From contig VZRG01000867.1 of assembly GCA_013397435.1 (NCBI GenBank), positions 19,746 through 83,745 of the forward strand: DNA of 64,000 bases. The letters are read 5' to 3'. How positions within the stretch are numbered: position 1 is the stretch's first letter; every line of letters begins with the position of its first letter. Below the pieces are notes generated by a model. It was not told the DNA's origin, made no database searches, and saw only the letters and a program-made list of their open reading frames with translations. Position numbers and translations under genes: made by a program. Of the stretch, positions 1 through 11,800 are shown piece by piece. This DNA is from Erythrocercus mccallii. Its lineage: Eukaryota; Chordata; Aves; Passeriformes; Dicruridae.

Positions 1-3000
1 TTCAAAGGAGATAGAATTTAAGGCAATTCTCAAGCAGAACTCCTCTCACACAGAAGAAACTTGACAGCACTTTTTTGGGGAAGCAATATTAACTACTAGG
101 ACCACCCACTGAGCAGGCTGATTGTAGTCTGAACTACCAGCTGCTAATATGTCTCATGACACAGGCTGACAAATGGCTGCTGAGCCCCAGTGGGTTAGAG
201 ACAGAGAGAGGCGCATGTCTGTCTATCCTCTACAACTATAGTAGATGCCATAAAAACATGAAAATTTTCCTTCTCTCTGCACATACGTGGTACTCTTGTG
301 AGTTACCACAGGTAATTCATGCTACTCCTGCCCCTTTTTCTTGTCATTCTTTTTTCTCCAATCTTCTTCCTTTCCTTAGGACAATGTGAAGGTAGGAGAA
401 GTGATTTGCTTGCACAACTGAAGACATTTGCAGAGTACTAGGGCAGGCAGGCAGAAGGCAATACATTAAGAATTGCTCCCAGTGTTGGTTCATAGACACA
501 CTGATCTTCTTTTAGGAAGTCAGACTACAAGAACTCACCATGCCAGAAGAACCAGGGATATGAAATGCCCAATATACATAATGCTTAAATTTTAACCCAG
601 AGAGGGTCCAATTCTGCATTTGCCTTGCTACAAAGACAGTGCAGGTGCTAAAGTAATTTCCATTACACAAATACCCATGAGAAAATAATTAAATAATAAT
701 TTTTAAAGGATTTTTTATGGATTGCGTACACATTTTTAACCAAAATAAGTTAAAAATTATTTTGGACACAGAAAAGCATTAAAAGAATCATATAATTGAG
801 AGACAGAACAGATTAGTCTTAAAGATGACATTAATCTATATGGAGTCAGATGGATACATTAACTCTGGTAACCGTATAAAGAAAAATGGAAAGTTAAAAT
901 CAATTATCTCTTCTAGAAATGAAACAAACAAATTTAATACCGACTACTCAAGGGTGTTACCCTCCACTTTTCCTTTAGTTATGATGAACTTTGATTAAAA
1001 AACATTCTTTCTTGTTTCCTTAATAAATTCATTTTTGAAAAGGAGTACAGACCTCAGGAGTAGAAACATCAGGGAAGGAGGGAAAACACAAAAATCAGAA
1101 AAAAACCCCACCTGACTTTGAGTTTCAAGATGGCAAAAAAAAGTCATTCTTCTCCACCAGTTCCCAAAAATGAGGCTGTATTAATATAAAGTTTCAAGAA
1201 TATCTATTTACTTTCAGCATAGTAAAGAAAATAATAAAATATCCATGTAAAATATCTACATGGACATTTGACTCCTAGAATGAATCATACCTTGAATAAT
1301 GATGGGTGAGTAGTGCTGCTTTAAAATACTTGGGTATTATACCTCTAATCCATCTCAATACTATTAAATAACACAATCTGAGATAATAATAACAAATACT
1401 CTGCAAGCTACAACAATAGGATTACTTATTAAGTATACTGAAAACAAAAACTCAGGTAGTGAAAAGAGATTTTCCAGAAAGTGTCTAGAAACAGAGTTTT
1501 AAAAAAAGAACTTCTTTAATAAATAGTAATCAAAGTATTTTTGAGGTCAGAGCCAGCTACTAATCCTGGGAATACAAGCTATGATCCAGCTCCTAATATT
1601 TTTAGAGACTAACTCTGCAAGGGAAAAAGTGCAACAATTCTGTGGTAGGTGAAGCAGCTAATAAAACTATTTTACATATAGCATACATATATTTACATAT
1701 ATTTTTATGTAACATCTTATTTTTTTTTTACTACTCTTCACAATCAATAAGGATATACAATATACCACAGTTATTTGAAACATACTACCTCACTGACAAT
1801 AATACCATTATTTTAAAGCAATTAAGATCTTCAAAAGGCAGCCAATTAAAATCTCAATTAGTAAATAAAAGAAAGGGCCAAATATCCTTTAAACTCCCTG
1901 AGGCACCAAAAGACTTTCTTCCAGTTACTTTGGAAATCAATGCTGAGAAAGGAATTCAGACATCTTGACTCTAGAGCTTGTGTTTTCCACTCAAGTTGAC
2001 TCCTCTCCAATTCTGAGCCAATAAACATTTGTCTTAAAACTCCATTTTTGTATCTGCAATTTGTTCAAATTAGATATTTTAGATTAGATACTTGTGTTGA
2101 AGAGAAATGGAAAGTAACACTTTCAAAATCTGTATCCATGAACAACTGTGAGTGAGATCAAAGGGTTGAATAAGGCAGTGTGACAATGCATGCAATCCTC
2201 TTCCAAATCCACTAAACAAGCAGCATATCTGAACTTGGAAACAGCCCGCAGCCAAGGATTTCGCAGATTGTTTTGTTAAGATATACAGCAAGAATTATTA
2301 ATAGCTGAATATATGACGGCAGATGCAAATCTTGAAAAGTGATTATCTGCATTAAGTCTACTTAGCACTGCTTCTGTTCCAACAGCTTCACTGCTGTGCT
2401 CTGAAACGTATCACAGCAATAAGACATTCCTATTTTACAGCCAAGGAGCCACAAACACATATCATGTGTCCCAGCAAAACCCTGCCATACAAATCCCTTC
2501 ATGTAAGCCTGTGTGCCCTGTGGCTCAAACACTGCCTTTATTCTCAGAGGATTTGGGATGACACAGAAAAAGCTCCATGTCCACACCTACAGGCTTCTGT
2601 GAAGTTTCACTTGCTGCCTCATTCAGAAAAGGCCATTCCCCAAGACAACAATTATCAATGGGGAAACGTATTCTAGAAATATTTTTGGTTAGTATGATCA
2701 AAAACGCTCCATTTCCCAAGACACCCCAGTAGCAGGAGTCCAAGTCAGCCTAGCTGAATGCTTTTAGTTATATTTCCTTTTTATAAACAAGACCAATAAG
2801 ACTCCATCATTGGGCTTATTAAAAATTACTGCACCCTAGGCTAAATGAAAGCTCCATAAAGTAGGAGATTTCAGAAGAAAAGGGAATTGTCTTCCCTCCT
2901 CATACCACCCTTGGATCCAATATCACCTCTCAGTTCACCTGTAGCATGTTACTTTGAGGAAAAGCTTTCATAATAGTCTTCGATTCTATTAGAAGATAAT

Positions 3001-3117
3001 ACTAGCAGAAATTTCTGTGCATCATTGATATCCAAATGTGTCTACCACTGTGCCAGTAAAAATATTTTGCAGCAGCCCTCTTATTAGAAGGTAAAATGAG
3101 CTGAGGCACAGACTTCT
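1..3117 (-). other. Intronic DNA, no gene seen
   Basis: This is AT-rich intronic sequence on the 3' side of the MYRIP exon. Open frames here are short, overlap on both strands, and show neither recognisable domains nor coding-like composition. I see no interspersed repeat that I can name. Confidence 0.6.
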
Positions 3118-3189
3118 TGTTAAACACAGCATAAAAGGGGTCCTGGTTTATTCTTAATGGCTTAGTCATCTTAACTCCAACTATTTGCT

Positions 3190-3375
3190 AACTCTGGCTA
3201 CAGCAAGCTCCTACTGTAGGTTTCCCTTGCAGCCTCTAACTGCTGGTTATTTCCTGCTAAACTCTGACTGCACGTATTGGTGTGCAGACTCTGAATGCAG
3301 GCTTTTACCTAGCTAGACTGTGGCTGCAGGTTTCAACAACAGGCTCTAACTGCAGACCCAGACTGACCTTGCAGC
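3190..3375. repeat. Degenerate tandem array, about 27-base period, inside the LTR-like block
   Basis: A core close to CTCTRACTGCAGG recurs at about 3208, 3234, 3262, 3289, 3318 and 3344, spaced 26-29 bases apart, with a weaker copy near 3192. The spacers are diverged. This is an old minisatellite-like expansion within the transcribed part of the putative LTR. Confidence 0.7.
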
Positions 3376-3497
3376 AGTCATTCTCCCCAGGATCCTACTA
3401 CATGATTCTCTCCTCATGTTCCTCAAGGCTCCTCCTCCATGATAATCCTCCCTTACCAGCTCACCCCCTCTTTTATCTCACTCATCCTTATTGGATA

Positions 3498-3570
3498 CAG
3501 CTGTTATTCATCAGGGATGAGGCCATATTGGTTAATTAACACAGCTGTTATTTATCAGGGGTGAGGTCAC
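3498..3570. repeat. Two direct copies of a 29-base segment at 44-base spacing, in the U3-like part
   Basis: CAGCTGTTATTCATCAGGG at 3498 recurs as CAGCTGTTATTTATCAGGG at 3542. Both are followed by a near-identical GATGAGG or GTGAGG stretch. Each copy begins with an E-box hexamer, CAGCTG. Duplicated U3 units are common in retroviral LTR enhancers, which adds some support to the LTR call. Confidence 0.75.
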
Positions 3571-3688
3571 CTGTATTCCCTTCTCCTACAAAATATACTT
3601 GGAAAATTAACATCAGGACTCTGCTTTAACCTTTGTATTACCATGTGAATTCAGAACAAATCAGCCACTCTAAGTCACTGGCCAATAC

Positions 3689-4473
3689 ATGGGGGTATGA
3701 GGATAGCAAATCACCACGAAGAACCAAGCAATGGTACTGACACTGCCATTTCAGACCATTCAGTACAGAAAAGAACTGGAATATCCAGCTCCACTCTAAA
3801 CAGTCTTTTCCAGACACCTGTATGTGAGCTGTGAGTCACAGGGAGGGAGCACACGGACACAGCACAGCACACGTGCGTATGTTGTGCAGCACCACAGGAC
3901 TGCAGCAGCTCTGCAGCTACAGAAGACACATTCAAGACTTGCCGAGCCAAACTACTGCAGCCATTATCACAACACTTCTGCTGGGGCATGTTCAAGTTGC
4001 CCATCACTCAGGCCCTGCACTTAGTGGTTATTTAGTGCAATGACGCAACTTAATTGGTAGAGGATCAAAGTTTTTCATGGGGGATTTAATTTCTGTTAAC
4101 CAAACCTCTGACAACAAAGGAGCAGTATGTTGCTGCCTTTGAAATTGAGTCACTTCAGTAGGAGGACAGGGAAGACGAAGAGACTGTGGAAAGATTTTTC
4201 CAACATTAAGTCTTTAAACACATCATCACCCAATTTGTACGAATGCCAGCCACTGTTTTTGGCAGACTAAATGATGTCTTGTTGTATTCTACAGCAAATT
4301 TGTTGACTCTAATTAGCAATTTGGGAATAGAGTAACAAGAAAAGAGAAATAAAAAATTAGAGTGCACAGTGCCAGTTACTATAGTGAGATACACCCTCTT
4401 TCATTATTATTTTTTTAATGTAGCTGTACATAGGTTTTATCCAGCTGCTTCTTTAAAATCAGATGTAAGCAGT
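3689..4473 (-). other. Intronic DNA, no gene seen
   Basis: Mixed-composition intronic sequence between the LTR-like block and the CR1 fragment. Short open frames on both strands around 3711-4043 overlap one another and match nothing I know. Confidence 0.6.
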
Positions 4474-4795
4474 TCCACAGAACAGGATATCATTGTTTAC
4501 ATTGGAAAAGACCTCTAAAATCATTGAGTTAAACAGTTAAACTAACACTGCCAAGTCCATCACACCATATCCTTAAATGCCCCATCTTACATACCTTCAG
4601 GGATGGTCACTGACCCACCTCCCTGGGCAACCTCCTTTCAGGGAGTCCAAGAGAGTGATAAAGTTTCCTCTCAGCCTCCTTTTCTCCAGGGTAAGCAACC
4701 CCAGCTCTCTCAGTCTCTCTTCCTAAGACTTGTGCTCCAGATCCTTCCCCAGCTGTGCTGCCCTTCTTTGGACAAACTCCAACACCTCAAAGACT
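4474..4795 (-). mobile_element. CR1 non-LTR retrotransposon, 5'-truncated 3' fragment
   Basis: The plus strand carries the complement of a CR1 3' region. Near 4500 it has TTGGAAAAGACCTCTAAAAT, then a GGGATGGTCACTGACCCACC stretch, CAGCCTCCTTTTCTCCAGGG, and GACTTGTGCTCCAGATCCTT near 4727-4746. The element is therefore oriented minus, with its 3' terminus near 4474. It is diverged and lacks the segment between the CCTGGGCAACCTCC part and the part beginning near 4640. CR1 is the main interspersed repeat of birds and usually exists as dead truncated copies like this one. Confidence 0.9.
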
Positions 4796-6232
4796 TGAGA
4801 CTGTGATGATTAAGCATGGAAAAGACAAGAGGCACGTGTCTTTTTTTCTTTGTTGTACCCAAGCTTCTTTCAGGTATATTTAGACACAAAGTTCTACCAG
4901 ATGGAATCTTTTCTGGGGTTTGCTATACACTGTTCATAATCCTTTCCTCCACAAACAGGTCTTTTGTGGCCTTATGCCAAATTTCTCCTATTTGAAAGAA
5001 AATAATTTTTGTCACAGCCAGAAAACTAATAGTACATCACCCTTCTTCATCCATATAGCTGGACGTAGGGACTGATGCTGCCTGCAAATGGGCCTTTTTG
5101 GCTGAAGGGGAAGAAGCAGTTGACCTCATATAATATCGTCAGCTGGCCATTGCTTCAGTGAATGAATTATCAGCTGACAGCTATGACTCTCCTGAGGCTT
5201 TCCCAAAGCCCTGCGTGCCTGAGCTCAAGCAGCATTTGACTAAACAGGAGTAGCAGCCAGCTCCATGATCTCTCATGGCTCCATGTAGGCTTCTGCTTCT
5301 ATCGGAGTCTCAGGTACAAAACCTGGTACTACTTCTCTTTGTGAGCTGTGGCTAGAGAGCCACTGAAGAAAAGCAGGCTCCACCCCCTTTATGTATAACA
5401 GGAAGCAGATGCCTCATACAGGAGAACGCAAAACCAAGTCTTAGCCTTCCTTCAGGTGTTTCATGAAGAGCATTTTGCAACCTCTGTTCCCTTTACAGAC
5501 AAAGGGGGTATGGGATGGCAAGCACAGAAGTGTGAATCAATGCACCTAAAAAGATGGATGAAGCACTTTGGTATGAACATCCACCACAAAAACGTTTCCG
5601 ACCAACTTAACCACAGTCCATAACAACATTTAGACCTTCCTCAATGTCCTGCAACATCTCTTCACTGTCTTCATTGTCTAACACCAAAATACTCTGTCAG
5701 ATGCAAAAATATAAAAGGAGCAACCCTCCCTGCTTCCACCACTGCCTTTCCTCTATTCTTAAAACTCACGGTTTTTGTTTTTGGTAAGAACAGCTGCTAT
5801 CACAGCTTCTGTTGCTGAGTGCAGAGAACTTGAAGTGGCACAAGTGGCTGTAAGACACCCATCAGTGCTGGATCAACCTTCATAATTTCTTCCACAACAA
5901 GAGCAAATATATCTTAAACAGCTGTCTTTTACAGAAAAGGAGAGTGAGCCAAAAACTTGCAATAGCTTTGGTAAAAACTGCCATTAAAATGTCACAGAGG
6001 CTAGAATGCTTACATTGCATTGATGAGCACATTAAAAACCACAAAGAATACACAAATAAGTTCAATCATACTTTTTATAGGAATATTTCCAATTTGTATT
6101 TTGAAAATATTGCATCTTACTACTGAAAGATTATGTTTGATTTTGACACTAACTCAGGATAGCTAGCCCTGAATACTGTCTGCTAAGATATTCGTATCTC
6201 TTTCAGGAAGAGAGTTTCCAAGGGGCATATTT
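4796..6232 (-). other. Intronic DNA, no gene seen
   Basis: Unique-looking intronic sequence. I can name no exon, RNA gene or repeat in it. Confidence 0.6.
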
Positions 6233-6300
6233 CACAGAATCATAGAATTGTGGAGGTTCAAAAAGACCTCTAGGATCATTGAGTCCAACCATTACATCAA
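6233..6300 (-). mobile_element. CR1 3'-terminal sliver
   Basis: The plus strand holds TCACAGAATCATAGAATTGT followed by an AAAGACCTCTAGGATCATTG stretch and GAGTCCAACC. This is the complement of the extreme 3' end of CR1. Only about 70 bases remain, the shortest kind of truncated insertion. Confidence 0.9.
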
Positions 6301-9300
6301 TACATTAAAATCTGCATGATCACAGAAGATAAGATACACAACACTCACAAACCTTGAGCAATTAAAGAGGCCATATAATTACTGCATGCAGAGCTTTTCT
6401 CTCTTCTTCTAAACCTTCCCTTCATCCTCTCCTCATAACTCTGTTAGCACAGCAGCCTTGCTGGCAAGCAACAGCACTTCAGGCAGGGGCAGGCTAGAAC
6501 ATCCACTGGTAGCTGCACCCTTTGGGTGAGCTCACAGAATTTTGGCATGACTGGCAGGTTGTCCAGCAGGTGACGGGCAGTGGCTGGTGTACAGCAAGCA
6601 GGCAGCGATCAGATGGTCTGTCTGAACAGGGAGCCTGCCTGTTCTGGCTGTCAAACCTACACTCCAGATCAACATGTGCAACAGCCCTCGCTGAGGCTGC
6701 CAACCAGACAGGTTACCAACACAGCAGGAGCTGTAGTCTTCAGCTGGGTAGAACAGAGGGGCCACGAAGCAGTACTGGAGCATCAACACAGGTAAGAGTA
6801 AAAGATGCAACCCCAACAAACGTGCTTGTTGTGCATCCCTATTCTAAAAGATTTAGGACAAACAATAAAAGCCGTAAATTTTCACTATTTGTCAGTGTCA
6901 CCACAAGTTATTGTAATGTATTAGAGCTATTGCAAAGATAGGAATACAACAAGCATCCATTCCCTTAAGGAGTAAACAAAGTGAGTGCCACAAACATTCA
7001 TCTGAGTCTTGAGAAAATTTCCATGCCTCTATGTGCCTGGTCTAAAAGCTATGGTACGACGTAAAAACCTTTGCTTTTTTTGAGAGATGACAAAGAAAAT
7101 GGGTTCCTTGTGCAAACAAGATGTAGAAGTTTTATTCAAGGGGTGAAGAAACCTGTTTTGAAAGATCTGCATTACCTTCTGCACATCTTAGGATTCCCTT
7201 GAACTCCTGACTCATGTTGATGCTTCTGCCCAGACCTATTTTCAGCCCTCACAGCTGGACTAACATAGTGTAAGTGATGGGCAGGTGTCGTGGTAAAAGT
7301 CTAATACAGATTCTGAAGGTGAAGTGTCAGAATGATGAGAAAAGGGGGTTGGGTTCACCTGTGCTCGATTTCTTCTTCCATTCCCTCCCTCTCTTTGCTC
7401 TAATTCTAATTTTGCAGTCTAGCTCAGGAAGGGGTGCCCAAAAATACCTAATCTTCCCTCAAAACAAAATGCCTGTTTGAGGTCTTACTTCTGTGCATTA
7501 CATCCACTTTGCCAAATTCACAACACTTTAACCAACTAACACCCCAAGCCTAGCAAATCCTACTATATTTAAATGCCGCCTCCAAGAGCTCCAAGAGCTG
7601 ATTCTTTTGTGTCTGCCAATTCTTCTGACTCTTGCTTTGCATTTACTGATACTCTCCTTACCTATCAAAAATTAAAGAAAATAAAAAAATGCTGGTTATC
7701 TGATTATAAAACTTTTCTTCACTTTAGAATAACTTAAATCTTTTCACCTAATATTTAAGCTCTTGGGCAATCATCAGCAGCTTGCTGGTGACACTTGGTG
7801 TGCTGGTGTGAGAGTTAACTGGGGTGGCCAAGGAAACCAGTCACCCATTGCCCACATCAGACTGCCTAACTCACCTACTCGAACAGAATGCCCCCCACTG
7901 CCAGTATGATGGTAGTGATCCTGAGAAATGCAGGACAAAAAAAAATCTACTGCAGGTAGCAAAGAACAAAAGAGATTTTATGTAAATGTAGCCCAAGCTG
8001 AAAGGATAAAATGCCACCAAAATTTTCTTCCTCACTCTTTTAAGAGAAAGGTGGACTGACTGCACTTGGTACACCACTGAATCTGCCAACTGACATGTTC
8101 AAAATATTATACAGGTTTATGTATTTCAGAAGGTTACACAGAATTAGTGTCTTAGACGAGCTTGTTACACATGCATTCACTGAGAATACTTGCAGGAAGA
8201 GAACTATCATGGGAAACAACGTGCACATCTATTTGGTTAAACAAGAGGTCAGAGAGGAGTATCACAGAGACAGATAGGTTAATGATTGCCTCAGTTCATT
8301 AAATGTCATTTCTATGCTTTCTGTCAAAGTTCAGCCAGACATTTCAGAGTAGTGTTAGAACCACTATTATTCCATGGTATTTGGTAGGAAGTGATTTGTA
8401 GCAACGGCTTCTGAAATTAATTTCTAAGTTGCCAGCTGACCCACTTGTATAGTTTGTCAGGCACTTGTGGTTTCAATAGTCCTGAACAGATAAACCAAAG
8501 GTACAGTGGCTGGACTTTAAAGATAAAAACTGGGATTCCTGTTTATATATGCAGACCCAAATAAGGTTAGTGAGTCATAAATATACAGTATTTAAACCAA
8601 GAAATATTCTTGTTTCTGTGTTACAGACAGTCCTCTGCCCCAGACACCAAAAGACATGAAACATAATATTAAAGGGGTTTATTCCTAACACATATGTTAG
8701 GATTAAGAAGCATGACCACAAGATTGCACACACCCTCATCTTACATATTTGAGTTAGCCCTAGAATGGTTTTGCAAACTAATTTGATATCAGATAAAGGG
8801 AGAGATGAAGGATTAACTAAAATTTTGCAAGAGAAGTATAAAAGACAACATTAAGTAATCTTTTTTTTGTACCACTTACTGCATTTTCATTGCAATCAGA
8901 ATTTAAGTGTGATACTTTACAGAACTTATATATAGGTAAAAAGGAAATATTGAATTTGGAGTAAGGATGATTGCTCTACTGAAGAAAAATTTCAAAGCAT
9001 TTGTTCTTTCAACAGGTAAATCTCTGTTATGTAGGAGAGAAGACATTTGGAAATAAACCTACAAGATTTCTGTAGAATAGAAATCATATCTCTCCAGTCC
9101 TATAGATTGAAATACATTTCTAATACCAAAGTTGTTCATGTCTTGTTATTCCCAAAGCTTGGCTGTTTGAAATAGATTGGTCAGCTTTATTTTTGGATAT
9201 AGCTGGTTTCTAGAACACTCAGGAGTATGCCCAAAAAGAACAGATATATTTCTTCATTAGAAAGTACCATAACATCTCAGAACTAAAAAATATTCCAATA

Positions 9301-11739
9301 ATAGAAAATACATATAGGCTTATCCTCTTTATTCTACATCAACATTATTTCATATTTATCTTGGTGTCATTATGATCAGAAGTTCATTCCTGAAACTGCA
9401 TATATCCCTCTGCCTCGGTGGCTGTAAGAAGACACTGTCATAGGTGTAAAATCCGCTAAAAACTTTTACTGGAGCCTTTGATACGTAATAATGCACAAAA
9501 AGCTCTTGCAGAAGAATGGAAAAGTGACCATCAAATCACAAATTCCAAAAGCTGCCAGTAATGCAAGTCCGAGAGAGGGACATTCTCAAGAAAACATGTT
9601 GAAATCTATGTTAGGTGGCAGAAACTATTTAAAAAGGCATAGACTTGCAATGGAAGTACAAGGCTATTTAGCACTCTGCAGCAGTATCAGTAACCCAGAA
9701 ATAGTAGTGGTGTCTATCCTTAGCTTTCAGTACAAGAAGATCTAATGAATTCTTTATCACTTATCACAGCACATCCATTTACTAATCTTCACTAACAGTA
9801 ACACTGTTTTTCATCTTAGGAATAAGATAGACAAAACGCATACTGGTGTTTGATGCTGACTTTTCTGTTTCAAACCAAGTTGCTTTTGTACCAAAGTAAT
9901 GTTGCTTGTCCTCCCTTCATCTCAAGTGCACCACTTCTCCTCCACTGTCATTTCAGACTTTGCTCCCTTTCTTTTTACTGCCATTAGACCTGAGTTCCCC
10001 TGAAAACTCCAGTTACCAACTCAGCCCAACACAGACAGAGCTGCTGCCTGTGTAGCAGGGCTCTTCACTGTGAAATGCCAATTAGCCCAGGGCCTGCGGA
10101 ATCAGTGGAATCTCTGCCTGCAGGAAAACTCACCACTGATGCACAGGCCCTGGAAACCCAGGATCATGGATGCTCAGGCACCCTCAGTGCTTCTGATGCC
10201 CCAAACCAGGGCAAAACACAAGCAGGTCCACAAGGAAAAAACCCAAAGAACTCCAGCAGATACTTTCTGTTCCTTAACATTCTCCAGACTTCAAGCATCA
10301 TGCAGTGACAAAAGATTCTTCCTTTTTTCTAGGTAAATTTCTAATTTCTAGGCAAAGCATCAGATAAGTCAACTTCATGCTTTTCTTTCAGCCTCCAAAA
10401 CATAGAGTCCCTCAGCAGCATCAACACAAGCAGTGCCAAATAGCCTGGTCGTTTAGAACTTACATTTAAATCTGAAAGAAATACTAAAGGGACAGAGATA
10501 TTAAAAGGAAAGAAAAGACTTGAGTTTAAATTAGGGTCCTCAAACAATGATGCGCAAAAAGGGAAATCCCATCTCAATTTCTTGGCCTGTGCGTTAACAG
10601 ACACAAGTACATTCTACCTCATGCTGCTGATTTATAAGTGTGTGGTGATGAAGCTGAAAGGGGCAGAGCCATTGCTCACATCCATGCATCTGCACCAAAC
10701 AGAACAACACAGTACCAACTGCAGCAGCACTGATAGTCATTATGACACAGAGAGAAGGAAATCCATGCTCCTTCCATCTATTACTCCTTCCTCCACCTAT
10801 TACCCAGGTATCTGGCACTCGCCAAAAAATGTCCCCAGCAGATGCTAACAAAGAGATTAATCAGAGAAGCTTGTACCAGTGTATGACCCTCTAGCTCGTA
10901 TACTGTTGCCTCTACAGAAGACTGGTCAAGTCATTCACCAGCTCTGTATTACTGCAGCTGGAACAGGGGAAGGGATGGGCAGACAAGCAAATCCACTACA
11001 AATGAGTTAGGCGGAGTTTTTATCAAATGACTCACAGTAACAAGTGAATAACAGGGATTATGAAAGTACAGACACTGTTGCATGAGGCCATTCATTTGAC
11101 TTGTGCTCCCCAATGATGCAAGAAGTAAATGAACTGAGAACTACTGACAGTGTACAATTCCTATTTTGCTGCCTGCAATACAATTTAGAGATAGATACCA
11201 GAGACAGGCTAAGCCAGAGATAGAAAGTGACATGAGGCAGCTGGTAAAGAAAGAGAAACAGATTTAGTTGATTTTTTTTGCACTTCTTCACCCCCAGAGA
11301 AATGGAAACAAACTGATTGCTAAAGGCTTATCAAATGGGGCTTATTCTTCCAGTGATACTGCTTGTTTCCCTGCAGAGAAGTTTTCTGCATGACTAAGGC
11401 TGTCTGGAAGCCCAGCTCCTCATAGCCACACATGAAACACTTGACACTATGGAGCATCTTTCTCCACTGCCCAGACATGGGCTGGCATGAACGTCAACTG
11501 AAACACTGGCAGGGCTTTTCAAAGACCCCAAGGTAACTATACAAGCCTGAATTGTTCTTATTCCTCCTAATGCTCCAGCAATTAAATGGGAAGAAGTCCT
11601 AGGCTCCTTCACCAGGATTTAGGGGATAACATGCCAGAATATCATTCAGTTTGTATACAAAGAGAACACCAATGCTGACAAAACCCAAGGCTTTTGCAGC
11701 ACTTTTTGATCTGCAGATCCAGAAGCTTTCTGTGTGAAT
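6301..11739 (-). other. Intronic DNA; a GC-richer patch at 6430-6800
   Basis: No gene is supported. The patch at about 6430-6800 is GC-richer and open in several frames on both strands, including a 139-codon plus-strand frame at 6522-6941. Its translation shows no domain I recognise. Open frames on both strands at once are what GC-rich non-coding DNA gives. Confidence 0.55.
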
Positions 11740-11800
11740 GCCCATGTCTTACCTCCATTTCACAGATGGAATAAAAGTTCTAAGCACAGGGAGGAATGGT
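11740..11800 (-). mobile_element. Possible MIR/CORE-SINE relic
   Basis: CCATTTCACAGATGGAATAA followed by CTAAGCACAGGGAGG resembles the complement of the MIR segment that reads, in antisense, as a CATTTTACAGATG motif followed by a GCACAGAGAGG motif. The similarity then fades, so this is a weak call. Confidence 0.4.

Larger units (their letters stand above)
3118..3688 (-). mobile_element. LTR-like block, probably a solo endogenous retrovirus LTR
   Basis: Read on the minus strand this block has the order of an LTR. A U3-like part holds two copies of a 44-base unit, followed by a TATA-like GATAAAAGAG near 3468-3478. A long transcribed part with a degenerate 27-base repeat comes next, then an AATAAA signal (complement of 3147-3152) about 30 bases before a terminus reading TTTAACA. 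Candidate termini are TGTT at 3118 and either ACA at 3658 or ACA at 3688. I found no matching target-site duplication, no primer-binding site and no gag or pol sequence beside it, so an old solo LTR is the likeliest reading. The family is not identified. The spacing from the TATA-like site to the polyadenylation signal, about 320 bases, is long for an R region and is the main weakness of this call. Confidence 0.55.

Noticed and set aside
6522..6941. A 139-codon plus-strand frame
   Set aside because: It overlaps a 95-codon frame on the other strand, lies in a GC-richer patch and has no domain or splice context.
8300..8330. A minus-strand FDRKHR string, considered as the next MYRIP exon (similar to LYRKHR)
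   Set aside because: Upstream of it the frame is closed by stops and the expected preceding residues are absent.
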